From the NCBI GenBank assembly GCA_047967505.1, contig CM106539.1: a stretch of 64,000 bases of DNA; one strand, given 5' to 3'. The translations under genes were made by a program, and so were the position numbers. Shown here piece after piece: positions 34,282-46,235 of this stretch. The notes beneath the pieces are model-generated. The model was given only the letters and a program-made list of their open reading frames with translations, did no database searches and was not told the DNA's origin. Source of the DNA: Dipteris shenzhenensis. Lineage: Eukaryota; Polypodiophyta; Polypodiopsida; Gleicheniales. Numbering within the stretch: the first letter of the stretch is position 1; every line of letters begins with the position of its first letter.

Positions 34282-37200
34282 TTGGCTCTCTTTTTTTCTC
34301 CCTTCTTTTCAGAAACACTCTTGGGATGTCTCGCTCCAGTCAAAGACCCTCAACAACCCACTTCCTGCTCCCTCTCCCGCTTCTCAAGCGATACTCTCCT
34401 ATTTCTAGGTTCTCAAGTTCTTTTCTTTTATAAGGACTCACGATCTCAACATTCTTGCAAAAACTCCCCTTTACTCATCAAAACCCTCTCCTTCAATGAT
34501 TGGGTTAAGCTTTTGAAATTCTCCCACACTGAAATGGACGGCGCTCTGGCAAGACTTCAAAGAGTCGCTTCTAATCTTTTCGCAATTGACCTTAGTGATA
34601 CTATTGCTCTTAATGAATATCACTCCATCATCCCCGGCCTCGCCAACAACATACTCATCCTTAATGCTTTTCCCCTTCACATCCCTACTAGCCTTGCTCT
34701 GCCCAACAACACTTTTCATCCCTTCATCAACCTTGATGTCCTCTCCCCTGAGGATAAAGCTTCCTTTGAGACCCTCTCCCAGTCTCACTCCCAACCTCCT
34801 CAACCCCTTGAAGGAAAGGAACTTAAGAACTTCGCTTCATGTGTACCACTTCTCTCTTCCAAACACATCGAAATGAAGGCCCCTTTGCTTGATCACAAAA
34901 TCTGGTGCCTTGATAATCTCAGCTGCCTTGCCCCTTTCACCATCCAGTCTCTCATCTTCATTTGTAACCTCTCTTCCAAAGAGGTGGAGCAATGCAAAAA
35001 TAATTCCTACCATGGTCATCAGCATCTGAATTCCAATTACTTCCTCAACATTCCCTTCTTTCTTAAAACCGTTGATCATTCCAAGTGTGGTCTCACCAAG
35101 GAAATCTTTTTTCGCTCCAAAGGCTCCAACCGATAGGATTCTGGCTTCTCAAACAAAGATGATAATTACTATGTCAAAAACTGTTGGAATGTTTTTCATC
35201 CTTACATTAAATGTACCTACCTTATCAAGAAGACCAATCTCTCCTGCAAATCCTCCATTCTTTGGCTTGACCATGTCTCATGGTATATGCTAAATGACCT
35301 AGACATCTTTTTCCCTCTCGGCTCCCTTCAAGCTAAGTTCTTTGCCTTTCTTAATTGGACTTCTCAATTACCAAAGGAAGTCATTTTTTTCCTTATTACC
35401 TTTTATCATTTCAAAGTGATACTTATTGAAACAGCAAAGTCTCTTGCACCCTCTGTCAACTTTATCTTCCCCTCTTCCTTCCAAAACCTTCTCGGACCCT
35501 CTCTTGCTCTCAGAATTGTCTCCCTTCCCTCCTCTTCTAAAACCAACCCCCCTCTCAAACGCAGACACAACTCCCCTCCCAAGTATACCCCTAAACTTTA
35601 GAAGATTTCCCCTCTTGCTCCTGATGTTAATCTTACCCAAGCCTCCCTTTTTAAAAATTCCCTGTTGAGCTCTTCTTCTGCTTTCATTCCCAAAGTTAAA
35701 GCTCTTGATGACGATGATTTGCACTACTCTATCGACTGGGGTAAACACTGATCTACTCTGGCTCTTCGATTTTGTAGATTGCCCCTTCTGGTTCACTCGA
35801 GGTATGCACTACTACTCTTCTCAATAATGGTTTAATTTATTTATATTTGTCTCCTAATCAAAAGAACTTGAAATACTTTCTTGTTCTTTATGCTAACAAA
35901 ATCTTAACTAAAATCCCCCCCAAATCCCTTTACAGAAATACTCTTCTTGTATAGTACAATTCCCTTTTAGGTACTGTTCAAACTTTTGACTCTTTCTCCT
36001 TTAGTTGGAAGTATACACCACCTCTTAGATCCCTTCTCTACAAGCCGAAACTTACCCTCTTAGCTGAAAACTTCACCTTTTCCTATCTTTGCACATCTCT
36101 CAAGAGATTTAAACCCTTCCCCAAATCCTTTGATAACAAACTCCACGTTTGCACCTCTGACCCCAGCTTCTTTCATCATGCTTTCCTTCGCTTCCACATT
36201 CATTATGGCCTCAATCATATTCCTATCAGACCCTTAAAACCCACATCTCGCTCTTCAAGCACTTATCCAAACCTTCCAAGATGTCTGTCTCTCCCTAAAT
36301 TTGGATCCTACTCATCTTTTAAAAAGCCTCTTCCATCTCTTTTGGAAAGAATTCCGTTCTCTTTTTCCCCTCCTTAAAATCCAAAAGTCTCCTCTTGAAG
36401 ACAAACCTCTTCTTGACGAAGTTAACTGGCTTCTTGGCCACGTGTTCCATCACCGGTTTAGATAAAGCCTCCCAAACTCCCATCATCCTTTGTAAATTTT
36501 TAGTACATACCCTGACCTTTGAAAGATTAACTCCCATGAATTCCTTCCTCATCCAACCCCCCTTCCACTACTCTCTCATCCCTTTCTAAGACCCTTGACT
36601 CTCTCATAAAACGTCATCTCCCTAGAGGGTGAAAAATGACATTCCACGTATAAAGATTTCCTCAATGTTTCCATAAACATGCTTTGGGGCATCGATTCTA
36701 ACTTATAGCTTTTCATCAATCTACCCCTTGAGATTCACTCCTTATATTCTGTCGACATAGCAAACTACTATGAAGCTATTCCCCACTTTGGCCCTTTCAG
36801 CCTTATGGAATCCCTCACCTACTTCTACGAACTTGCTTCTAAAGTAGGCTACACAGGCTTCTTCCTCAAATTTGGTAGTTTCCACCTCACTAAAAGTGAC
36901 AATGTAAAATCCCTTTACCGCTTTGATACCTTTCTTAGCTACAACCACCTTTTACTTGATTCATGTGTTATTCAAGCTGGCTCTCATTGCTGGACCCAAT
37001 CAAAAGGTATCCTATTGGGCTTCTCTTATACACCTCTTTGGTGCCACCTTTACCTCACTTCCTTCAAATTCAAGTTCATAAAGAAACTAGCATGTCTTGG
37101 CCATTCCCACTTCCTCCCCCTCTTTCTCCTTACCTTTAGGTATGTCGATGACATCCTCTTCATCAACAATCCCATCATTACTAAATTTCTTGAACCCTCT

Positions 37201-37750
37201 AGACCTCTCAATGATGATGTCCTAGTTACCATCTACCCACTTCACATCATCTCCCTCAAATGTAGCTTGACCTCCTCTTTTATCAACACCAAACAAAATC
37301 TCATACGACTCTCTTGCACATTTTAGACACACATCTCTCTTTCCCCCCCTTTTCTCCAAGAATTTTTTTTGGAAGAAAAAACTCCTCAAATGTAGCTTGA
37401 CCTCCTCTTTTATCGACACCAACCAAAATCTCATAAGAATCTCTTGCACCTTTTAAACACTCACATCTCTGTTTCCCCCCCTTTTCTTGGAGAATTTTTT
37501 TCTAATTTGTTTGGAAGAAAAAAATCTTCAACTTTCCCACCATCTCCCTTATCTGTTGCCATAGCAACCAACCTTTTTCCTCCTCTTACAAAGTCTTCTT
37601 AACCTTCATTCTCCCTATCCTTTACTCATGTTTTATTGTCATTTGTAAAGACAATGGCTTCCTCCCCCACAGAAGCAGAAAAATTATTCATGACTACATT
37701 ACGTCGAACTCCTTTCCTCATCTTAAATTAAACTTACACACACTTATTTC
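34282..37750 (+). mobile_element. Penelope-like retroelement (PLE), left copy, degenerate
   Basis: An upstream frame (34,282-35,136, 284 codons) continues after a TAG to about 35,600; its function is not recognised. The RT part then appears in shifting frames: HYGLNHIPIRPLKP (about 36,200-36,240), resembling the GL-x-F-I-P-T-P segment before PLE RTs; GLDKASQTPIILCKFLVHTL (36,455-36,514), resembling the PLE motif A/P-D-K-A-S-N-N-x-V-x-V-C-K; YSVDIANYYEAIPH (motif A, about 36,750); QSKGILLGFSYTPLWCHLYL (motif B, about 37,000) and RYVDDILFINN (motif C, 37,138-37,170). No GIY-YIG endonuclease is visible downstream. Several frameshifts make it inactive. A group-II-like or other YVDD RT is the alternative. 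Confidence 0.72.
37252..37510 (+). repeat. ~130 bp tandem duplication in the PLE 3' region
   Basis: The phrase ctcaaatgtagcttgacctc through ttttggaagaaaaa occurs twice (about 37,255 and 37,384), giving two copies of LKCSLTSSFI-T-QNLIR. The right arm has the same pair inverted (about 54,120-54,310), so it predates the palindrome. Confidence 0.85.
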
Positions 37751-37799
37751 CCTTTTTGGGTAGACAGTAGGTTATCACACTTAGTGATGACCTACTATC

Positions 37800-38945
37800 T
37801 CCCCTTGTGTGATGTACTCTACTGGGGCAAAAGCGAACACACACACACACTTCCTATTCCTTCCCCTTTACATTTACTTTACCGTATTTGTCCCCCCCCC
37901 CCCCCCCCCCCTCTTTTTCCCCCCTTTTTTCATTTCCCCACTTATCGCCCCCCCCTTTAAATTACCTTCCTCATTAAAATCCTTATTTAAAATCTCATTT
38001 TAAAATTCTCTTTTATCTTCTCTAATTCAACCCTTTTTTCTTCCTTTTATTTCTCTTCTTTATTTCCTATCTTAAATTTCCTTTTAGTTTTGCTATTAAT
38101 TTTCAATTACTTTTTCCCTTTTAACATTTCTTTTTCTTTTGAAATATCTCTTTAATTTTTCTAAATTCTCTTTATTTTTCTTATTTTTCTTCTAACTCTA
38201 CCAAACTTAACTCGGACCCTCCACCCCCACCCCCCGCACAACCCCCCCCAATTTTGTTCTTCCTAATTCATTTTGGCTTAAAAGCACTCTTCTAAAGCCC
38301 CCTATTTTCCCACATGTGCTGCTTTGGCAACTCCTCGTTTCATGCTCCCATCTGTGTGGCCTATGCCTCTTACTATAACCTCAGGCTCCACAACTTCTCT
38401 CTTCTTTTACTATAAGTTCTCCTCACCCTTTACCCTCCCCCCCCTCCCCCTCTTTACTCTATTTTATTTTACTATAAGTTCTCCTCACCCTTTACCCTCC
38501 CCCTCTTTACTCTATTTTCTTCCCCCCCTTTTTTCCCTCTATTTCCCCCTCTATTTCTAGAAACTTTTAGCATGTGCCTTTAGTTTTCTCTTTCCCTCAT
38601 TACCCTTAGTTTTTGACAATTTTTTATAATCCTTACTTATCTTTCTATTTTCTAAATTCCCCCTCTATTTCTTGATATTTTCAACATGTGTCCTTACTCT
38701 GTTTTCTTCCGTCCTTACCCTTAATTTTTTGCAATTTCCCCCTCTAATTTCTTTATAATACCTAAACCTATCTCTCTATTTCTTCCTAATCCTTTTATCT
38801 CCCTTAACCCACCCTCCTGGCACACTATTTCTTTATGCCTTAAATTATCTCTTTCCAACTTCCTCCCCCTCCTTTCCTTTTTAAACTCCTTCCGAAATTC
38901 CCCCTGTTACTTATTGTCTTTCCCACCTATCGCACATTCACCTAA
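37800..38945 (+). repeat. Polypyrimidine-rich tract with C-runs and a 66 bp tandem repeat
   Basis: Over 1.1 kb the plus strand is almost all C and T, with a poly-C run at about 37,892-37,911 and a two-copy unit (actataagttctcctcaccc... at about 38,408 and 38,471). No gene is present. The right arm holds the matching polypurine DNA (about 51,373-51,925 and 53,125-53,640). Long mirror-like polypurine/polypyrimidine tracts can form triplex DNA. Confidence 0.8.
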
Positions 38946-39696
38946 GATGAGGGGTAAGTGAGAGGGGGTTGAGGATGCGAGGAGAGGGGGGGGGGGCATT
39001 GTTGGGAGGGCATGAGCAATAGGGAGGGGTAAAAAATTAGGAGCGGGCAATAGTGGGCGGGAGTGGACAAGAGGGGGGAATGGGTGGGATGGGATGAGTG
39101 TCAAAGAGGGGGGAGGGGAGTGATAAGGGGGGGGTGGGGGGGAGGGAGGAAGTCCTCAACCGTTCTACAGCTATTGTGAGAGAAATAGCTCAAACCCCGA
39201 GGGGCAAGCTATTGCACTTGCAAGATAGGTCATGTGGGGGTTGAGGGGGGGGGTGAGGGTGAAGGGAATTTGTGAAGAAGATGTGCTATAGAAAATTAAA
39301 TGGTGAATGTTTCTTTGGAAAGAAGGTGAGGCAAATTTTAGTACCATGTCATAGCCAAAGGCAAAGGAGAATGTTGACAAAAGTGTAGAATAGATGAAAT
39401 TCCATGTAAAACAAATAAGGAATCACTTGTTTATCTCTCACTAATGAGTAGGAGCAAATTACATTAAATTTGTGAACAAGAAATGCTTCACTTCTTTGGC
39501 TCTCATTGAGCATATTTCATGAGTTTTATTTAAAATTTAGATGGTGGGTGTATTTTTACACCAAGATGGTGTATAGGTTCACCTCCTCTCTAAGTAAACA
39601 AGTCATCTATGGATGTATCATGGGAACAAAATTACTCTATAGAACTGGAAATCTTTTAGTATTTAGTTGGGGATCTAGCATTTTGTCACACAATTG
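38946..39696. other. Gene-free, G-rich then AT-rich DNA (paired in right arm)
   Basis: G-runs dominate 38,946-39,260. The rest is unique-looking AT-rich sequence with no recognisable coding. The partner is at about 49,880-50,753. Confidence 0.5.
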
Positions 39697-39990
39697 ATGC
39701 AGTGTGTGCTCATTGTTTGTATGAGTGTGTAGAAGTGTGTGCACCACTTATGCGATGAGTGTGTAGTAGTGTGTGCAACACTTATGTGATGAGCGATGGC
39801 ATGTGTAGTAGTGTGTTCACCATCCGTATGCATGGTTGGATACATGGCTATTGCCATATGAGTGCGTAGTAGTGCATGCACCACTTACACAATGACGTCA
39901 TGTGTAGCAGTGTGTGCATCATTTGTATGATTTTATGCATGTGTAGCAGTGTGTGCAACATGCGATGGTATGTGTCACATGTGTGCACCA
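39697..39990. repeat. Degenerate minisatellite (TGTAGYAGTGTGTGCA core)
   Basis: The core tgtgtagtagtgtgtgcacc recurs about seven times at spacings of about 35-50 bp, alternating with phrases such as cttatgcgatgag and catggttggatacatggc. The right-arm partner is at about 49,575-49,870. ORFs across it are His/Thr-rich artefacts. Confidence 0.85.
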
Positions 39991-40126
39991 TCCATCTATA
40001 ATTTGTTGATTTTGCATTGCTTGAATGTTGAAAGATTGAATAATATTGGTGATTGGTTCCAAGGTTTCTTATGCTTTAAAAATAATTGCATTATTGATGG
40101 ATATTGTGAATTCAGGGGAAGAGTAA

Positions 40127-40346
40127 TTAATCGGGTGATTCCTATTGTTGGCAAGCATTTTTGTGTCTGCATAGGGCGCAACAGTGATCCGAGGAATAAA
40201 AAAGGCTTACTCTCAAAAGCCTAGTAAATTTTATTCCCTGCATGTTACTAGGCTTGTGAGAGTAAGCCTTTTTTATTCCCTGCATCACTGGTTGCACCTT
40301 ATGCGCACACAAAAATGCTTGTCACCAATAGCGATTGCCTGATTAA
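40127..40346. mobile_element. Foldback hairpin element, left copy
   Basis: A near-complete inverted repeat: ttaatcgggtgattcctatt on the left pairs with aatagcgattgcctgattaa on the right, and the inner arms read aataaaaaaggcttactctc and gagagtaagccttttttatt. Arms are about 100 bp with a loop of about 17 bp (attttattccctgcatg). It codes for nothing. The form fits a foldback element or MITE; its target-site duplication is not clear. Confidence 0.85.
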
Positions 40347-40401
40347 GAGAAAAGCAAACTCTATTTCTAGAAAAGGCAAGCTATTTTGGAAAGGTGTGTG
40401 T

Positions 40402-41728
40402 GGCTTATCTCTAGTTCATGCATGAAGGAGATGTACATGAGCTTTTAATAGTTGTTGCTCAAAATTATTGAATCAATCAAATACATAGGAAGTGGAAGAT
40501 GAGCACCACTCCTATGGGGGGAGATTGCACCCAGTGCACTTGTTATCTTTTCCATTCTGAGTTTTGAAAGATCGTGTATATTCTTGTGTATAGTTTTTGT
40601 TGTTTTTAATGATTTGCAGGTTCCATGAGCAATTCTCATTGTAGTGGTATCATAGCAAAGGCTTCATTGATTTGCGACATGGGAAGCACGTGGGCCTACA
40701 AGGAAAGCCGCAATGTTGAAAACGCGAAAGAAAGTAGCACAAGAACTAGGGAAAAAATTCTGCCATCCACAAACAAAAATGCAAACAAATCCGAGGAAGA
40801 AAAATGGAGAAAAACAGGAACATTTTTTGTTTGTTTGCCAAAAGTAGAGGAAGACTGCATAGTGCCAAGAACCCAGCATGGAGATAAGCAAGCTCCATCA
40901 AAGTGTGCAACCAAGGTGGTGATGACCAAGGCATAGTCCTTGGCATACTTGTCACTAAAGGTAGTTAATTGGTGCCATTGGCTACGCGAGGGAGACTTCT
41001 GAGATTGCTCTTAAAACTTCCCTGGGGATCACCTATCCCGATATTGTTCTGGCCCAAGCATGTATAACACTAGGTCAAGTCACTTTGTTGTTCTATACTC
41101 CATAGCTTCTTGGAATAAAGTTATATTTTGAGGGAAAAACTACAAGCAAGGGAGCAACCCAAAGGATTTTGGAAGTGGACAAGCAAATGTTAACAAGTGC
41201 AAGACACAAACTACAAGTGCTATTGGACACAAGCTTTGCTTTGTACTTTGCAACATGAATGCGCTCATTGGAATTGTGTGAGTTTGAGAGGCCACAAAGG
41301 TACTATACTCAACAAATAGCCACTTTTAAAGCTTGGGAACCAAATTGAGATAAGTCTTGTGTCTATGTGTATTTACTTTCATAGTGATTTTTCTTGCTTA
41401 CACCTTGCACAATTTTAACTATGTTGGGAAGCATATTCTATCATTAATAGGTCATCCTAAAGACCTACATCATGTCAAGGATGTCCAAAACGATCACTAC
41501 TAGCTAGAGAGAAGTCCAACACCAAAGAAACTTGCTGAGGAAGGGTGGCAAGCACTCTATCAACATGAGAAGCAACTTCGCCCCAAGACACTGAAGATGC
41601 ACTATGACAAGTGATGTCAACTTGGAAGCCACCTATATCTCTTGCAGACGAGGAGCCTATGATTACATCATATTCATTGGAGGCATGTAAACAACATGTG
41701 CAGAACCTTAAGCAAGAACTTGAGTACA
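40402..41728. other. Left-arm-only 1.3 kb segment in the Ty3 5' region
   Basis: The right arm joins the flanks directly (…gtgtgtgagtgcacaatatg). A 103-codon frame (40,625-40,936) and tggtatcatagc at about 40,645, which resembles a degraded tRNA-Met primer site, hint at a Ty3 leader that the right arm has lost. No protein family is recognised. Confidence 0.5.
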
Positions 41729-42970
41729 TGCGCAATATGTGTAACACACACAAAGACAATGAAAGGCATACGACTCAAGTACTAAAGTAGCTGACTAAAG
41801 TAAAAAAAAAGCATAGGAAAGATGAAAAGGTGAAACTTGCTATGAGTCATATGACGGATAGAGAAAAATTATGGTGGAGTGTAGTTGCGGAAAGCACATG
41901 CATTCCAAAGACATGGGAAGCATTCACAAACAACATTAAGAAGCTCTTCCTACCTACACAACTCATAGAGGATACTTGTAGGTAATGGCGAAGAATGAGG
42001 CAGCTAGACAATGAAAGCGTGGATGCATATACTAAGAAATATCTTTCAGCCCTAATTCAATTATAGAACATTGAAAAAGTCCCATGGAAGGAGCAATGTC
42101 GTACCTTTATTGAGGGTTTGCACCCCACTATTCATGTTGATGTGTGCATGCTTCGACCATCTACAACTTCTGATCATTGATGCTATAGATTTGGCATTAG
42201 AATCAGAAAAGGAACATGTAAGAAGCTTTGCTACTTGCACTCCTTGTGATACTCCATTTTTCAAGAAGGAGGGCCCAATTGGTAAAGTTGATGGTGGTAA
42301 TTGTCAATGTAAATGCATTGTTTATACTAGTGATGACACAAGCAATAGATGTTCATCTACTCTACACACAAAGGTCTCACTCACTCATGGGAGTCATCGA
42401 TCTACACAAAATGATGCAACCTTCCATTGTAGGAAGTGTTTAATGGGTGAATGCAAGGATTGTGGCATAAAGAAGTTGGTCTGTTGCGCCTTGGAGACAA
42501 TGAAGGAATGGAAAATGAAAGTATTTGAATATGTGGATACTCCAAACAAGCTTGAATATGTGAAAGACATGCAGTGTTTGCAGTTCTTGAAAAGTAAAAT
42601 GAAGCACTACTTATATTGATACAACATTTATCTAAATACAGAGATGAGCTGAGAAACAAAGAAAGTAGATGGGGCATTAAATGATAGGAATCAAATCAAG
42701 TTTCTTGAATCCAAAACGTTGATATAGTACTAAAAGAAAACACAAAAAAGCAAATAAAGACAAGGTTGGAATTGGAAGCCTGATAAATCAAATATAAATC
42801 GAAGAACTGGTATACTTGACAAGTGTTATAGTTGCAAGGAGAAGGGGCACTATTCTTTTGAATGTCCAAAGAACCCACTTGCTACATGCGAGCCAGCTAC
42901 TCAGGGAAAGAATACTAACAACAATAGTGGAGGCAATGGAGGATGCACCAATGGCTATACTAACAATAAT
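41729..42970 (+). pseudogene. Ty3/gypsy gag, left copy (internally deleted)
   Basis: Frames give LAMSHMTDREKLWWSVVAES, CIPKTWEAFTNNIKKLFLPT, MRQLDNESVDAYTKKYLSAL and CRTFIEGLHPTIHVDVCMLR, the Retrotrans_gag capsid, then the zinc knuckle CYSCKEKGHYSFEC (about 42,830). About 340 bp present in the right copy (encoding LLSWIGSFNQYFLG and upstream) is missing after KHRKDE near 41,830. A frameshift after RPSTTSDH is shared with the right copy, so the element was defective before the inverted duplication. It runs straight into pol across the palindrome's inner edge. Confidence 0.88.
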
Positions 42971-43179
42971 GCCCAATGCAACTTTGCATGAGTAAACTTT
43001 CAAGCAAGAGGGCAGAGATGAGGAGGAAGCGTTTGGAGGACACCGACTACATTCCTTCAAGTAAAAGTGCATCTCTTTTTTGTACTTCTTTGTTACACAT
43101 GACTACATCATTACATTGAAAAGAATGTTTGTTTGATGATGGAAGCACCCACATTTCATTTCATATTGTTTAGTTGAGA

Positions 43180-45365
43180 AACTAGGTCTTCCATCCATCA
43201 AAACAAAATACAAAGTCAAATTCAGCTTTTCGAGGATCATGTTACAATTGTTTGCAAATGTTGAAGGATCTTGAGGTAATAGGGCCATTAGTCGAGAGGC
43301 ATGATTTCTTAGTCACTCGTTTGCATGAGCAAGATCTTATTCTCGGGATGCCCTGGCCCGTCGATCACAATGCCAAGCTTGATTATCTTGAGTGCACTGT
43401 TACTGTGACTTAGGGCATTGAGTCCATGACTTTGGAATGTCACAAGAACCTTCCCTCTTGTCCTTTATTATCACATACTCAAGCTAAAAGAGCTATGTGC
43501 AAACATGACAAAACATATGTTATTATGGTCAGCAAGGTTGAGGCTAGTCCTTTGATTGGAAAACCTAAGAAAGAGCCTCTTGATCCTTTTCTAGCTACCT
43601 ATGCTGATTGTTTTATGAAAGACTTACCCCCTAGACTTCCTCAGTGTAGCAACAAGAGATTCAATGCCAAATAGAAGACCTTTTGGCTCGAGGCTTGATT
43701 TGGCCTAGTAGTTCACCATTCGGGGCACTTGTTCTTGTCAAGAAGAAAAACTGGGACTTTTCAGCAGATGTGCATTGATTATCATGCCTTAAATAAAATA
43801 ACAGTGAAGAATTGATACCCCATTCTGAGAGTTGACTGCCGAGCCTAATACTTTCAAGACTACTTTTAGGACCCAAACCAATCACTACAAATTCCTTGTT
43901 ATGTCTTTTGGTTTGACTAATACATCTGCCACATTTAGTTGGATGATGAACTGTAATTTTCTACCCTATCAAGACACTATGGTAGTTTTCTTTGATAATA
44001 TCATGGTTTATAGCAAGAGTTGAGAGGAACATGAGAAACACTTGGATGTTGTTTTCTCCCTCTTACGTGAAAACCAACTTTATGCTAACCTAGAGAAAAG
44101 TTCATTTTTCCAATCTAAAATTGAATATCTTAGTCACATGGTTTCAACTAAAGGTATTCGAGTCGATCCTATAAACTAGAGGCAATAGAGTGAGCTGGCC
44201 ACAACCTAAATATGTTCATGACTTACGAATTTTTTAAGGGTTGTGTAGTTTTTACCAAAGATTTGTTAAGAATTTTGCACACAAGGCATATTCATTGACT
44301 TAATTTCTACATAAGACTCATGTTTTCTTGGGAAAAAAAACACACTTTAGCCTTCCAATGACTTAAAGAGGCAATGTCTCGAACCCCAGTTTGACAATGC
44401 CAAACTTCACGAGACCTTTTTTTGTCATGGTCACTGATGCTAGTGGGCAGGGTTTCGGGGCTGTGCTTTTGCAAGATAACCATCTGATTGCCTTTAAGTC
44501 ACATAAGTTGAAACCAGTGGAGCTAAACTATTCCACATATGATAAAGAATTAGCCGCTGTAGTCCATGCCCTTAAACTTTGGAAGCACTATCTTATGGGT
44601 TCTGAATTACTCATTAAGACTGATCACCAAAGCCTTAGACATCTCCTTACTCAATTGGTGATCTATGATAGACACATAAAATGGGTTGCCTTTATTCACC
44701 ATTTTAAATCGATGATCCAATACCAATCAAGAAAAGATAATGTAGTTGCCGATGCATTAAGTCGACGACCTAGCCTATATAATATCTCAATCATCGAGGG
44801 AGACCCTTCTGAGCCTATGAAGGATGCCTATGCCAATGATCGAGACTTTTCACAAATTTGGCATAAAATTAAGCAAGCCAATGGTACCCCTATGGCCTCG
44901 TATTCATGATGACTACCTTTTCTACAAGAAGTGCTTGTGCATCACTACATTGTTTCGTTGTTTGGTACTACAAGAGGTGCATCAACCACCCTACATGGGG
45001 CATAGAGGTATTGCTACAACATATCAAACTATAGTTCAAGATTGCATTGTTTGTTGCACAATGCCTTATTTTCTAGAAAGTCAAGAGCTACAAGGGAAAA
45101 TATCAAGGTTTGTTGATGCCTTTATCGATTCCTGCTGGTCCATGGGAACAAATCTCTATGGATTTCCTACAACTAGCTCAGGTTTTGTTATGATTCGGAC
45201 TATCATAGATAGATTTAACAAACATGCTTATTCTATTTCATGCAACAAGAGTTTGACAGCAGTTCAAGCTACTCATTTATTCATCAAGCATATCTTTGTT
45301 CACCACCACCTTTCAAGAGTAATCGTGTCAGACTGAGATAGTAAATTCTATAGTAGCTTTTGGAC
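43180..45365 (+). pseudogene. Ty3/gypsy pol relic (protease, RT, RNase H, integrase) in the spacer
   Basis: Continuing from gag: HDFLVTRLHEQDLILGMPWP (end of protease, LGMPW), then VIMVSKVEASPLI and FLATYADCFMKDLPPRLPQ, RT parts MCIDYHALNKITVKN and FLVMSFGLTNTSATFSWMMN with VVFFDNIMVYSKS, where active RTs have Y-x-D-D, so the second catalytic aspartate is Asn. RNase H follows (TDASGQGFGAVLLQDNHLIA, YDKELAAVVHALKLWKHYL), then the integrase core (MIRTIIDRFNKHAYSISCNK, HLFIKHIFVHHHLSRVIVSD). The integrase is cut at about 45,365 by a T-run. Many stops. There is no counterpart in the right arm, which ends inside gag. Confidence 0.92.
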
Positions 45366-46235
45366 ATCTCTTTTTTTTTTTGGGGCATAAAAAAATTTGT
45401 AACATATTATATCCACAAAGATATGATCAATACATAGTCTTTAGAGTAGAAAAGCCAACCCCCATGGGTAGAAGCTACATCAGCAAAACATTTCTGATAG
45501 AAACTCAAGAGCTTGGAAACTTCTAAGTTTGTGACAGTAGCAGATTTAAAAGAGGGGTACCAACATATCATCTGTACCATCTATACCATTATCAATAAAG
45601 TAGTCAGAGTAACTGAAATCCATATTAGATGAGTCACTAGTATTATCAGAGTCATCAAAGGCAGCAAAATGAGCTTCACTATCTAAAACTGATTCCTTCT
45701 TCATAGTTGGAGGTTGGATCTGCTTAAGAAAACAAGTAAATTCAGCAGGGATTCCAAAGGGGGTAGTGTTCTCCATCCCAAAGCATCTTTGTACATGGTC
45801 TTGAATATCAACATTAAACCGGGTAGCATCAGATCTGAACTAAGTTATCAGCTCTACAATTTTCCTTTGGTCCTGTGCATCCAATTGAGAAAAAGTATAT
45901 GAGCATGCAAATCAAGTTGGTTAAACTAAAAATTGTTTTTGGCTACCTAAATAAACCACAATGCATGTGCTCGAGAGAGAGGGGGCTAGTTTTTGATCAA
46001 ATTTCAAAACAAGGTTGAGAAATCGAGAGGTTTTTAGGCTAGTCTAGTTGGGAGGAGAATGGTTCTCAACCATTGCATATACCCAATTGTCATTTTCTTC
46101 CTCACCTCTTGGTCCCCTTCTAGAACTAGAATTGATAGATTCAGCAGAATTTGCAGGTCCTTCCTTTGGGGGGGCAAGATAGCCAAGGTCAGATGGGATT
46201 TTTGTATCAAACCCAAGTAGGAAGGAGGATTAGGG
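45366..46235 (-). other. Poly-T-bounded insert interrupting the Ty3 integrase
   Basis: At 45,370 a run of about 12 T residues abuts the broken integrase frame. On the minus strand this would be the poly-A tail of a retroposed sequence. A 76-codon minus-strand frame (45,546-45,776) is acidic and Ser-rich and is not recognised. The other end of the insert is not clear. Confidence 0.4.

Larger units (their letters stand above)
26733..43179 (+). repeat. Palindrome left arm (~16.4 kb)
   Basis: Private segments with no partner in the right arm are 27,643-28,268, 30,956 to about 34,290, and 40,402-41,728. The first 1.7 kb of the arm (26,733-28,400) has no recognisable gene; a 166-codon frame on the minus strand (27,350-27,850) is interrupted in the other arm, so it is probably not a protein. 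From 29,580 to 30,400 I see only AT-rich DNA. Confidence 0.93.

Noticed and set aside
39675-39884. His/Thr-rich frame conserved in both arms
   Set aside because: It is a minisatellite read in frame; the pairing reflects the palindrome, not coding constraint.
39697-39990. Regular short repeats as a CRISPR-like array
   Set aside because: Units are degenerate with no constant repeat and unique spacers, and the rest of the window is plant nuclear DNA.
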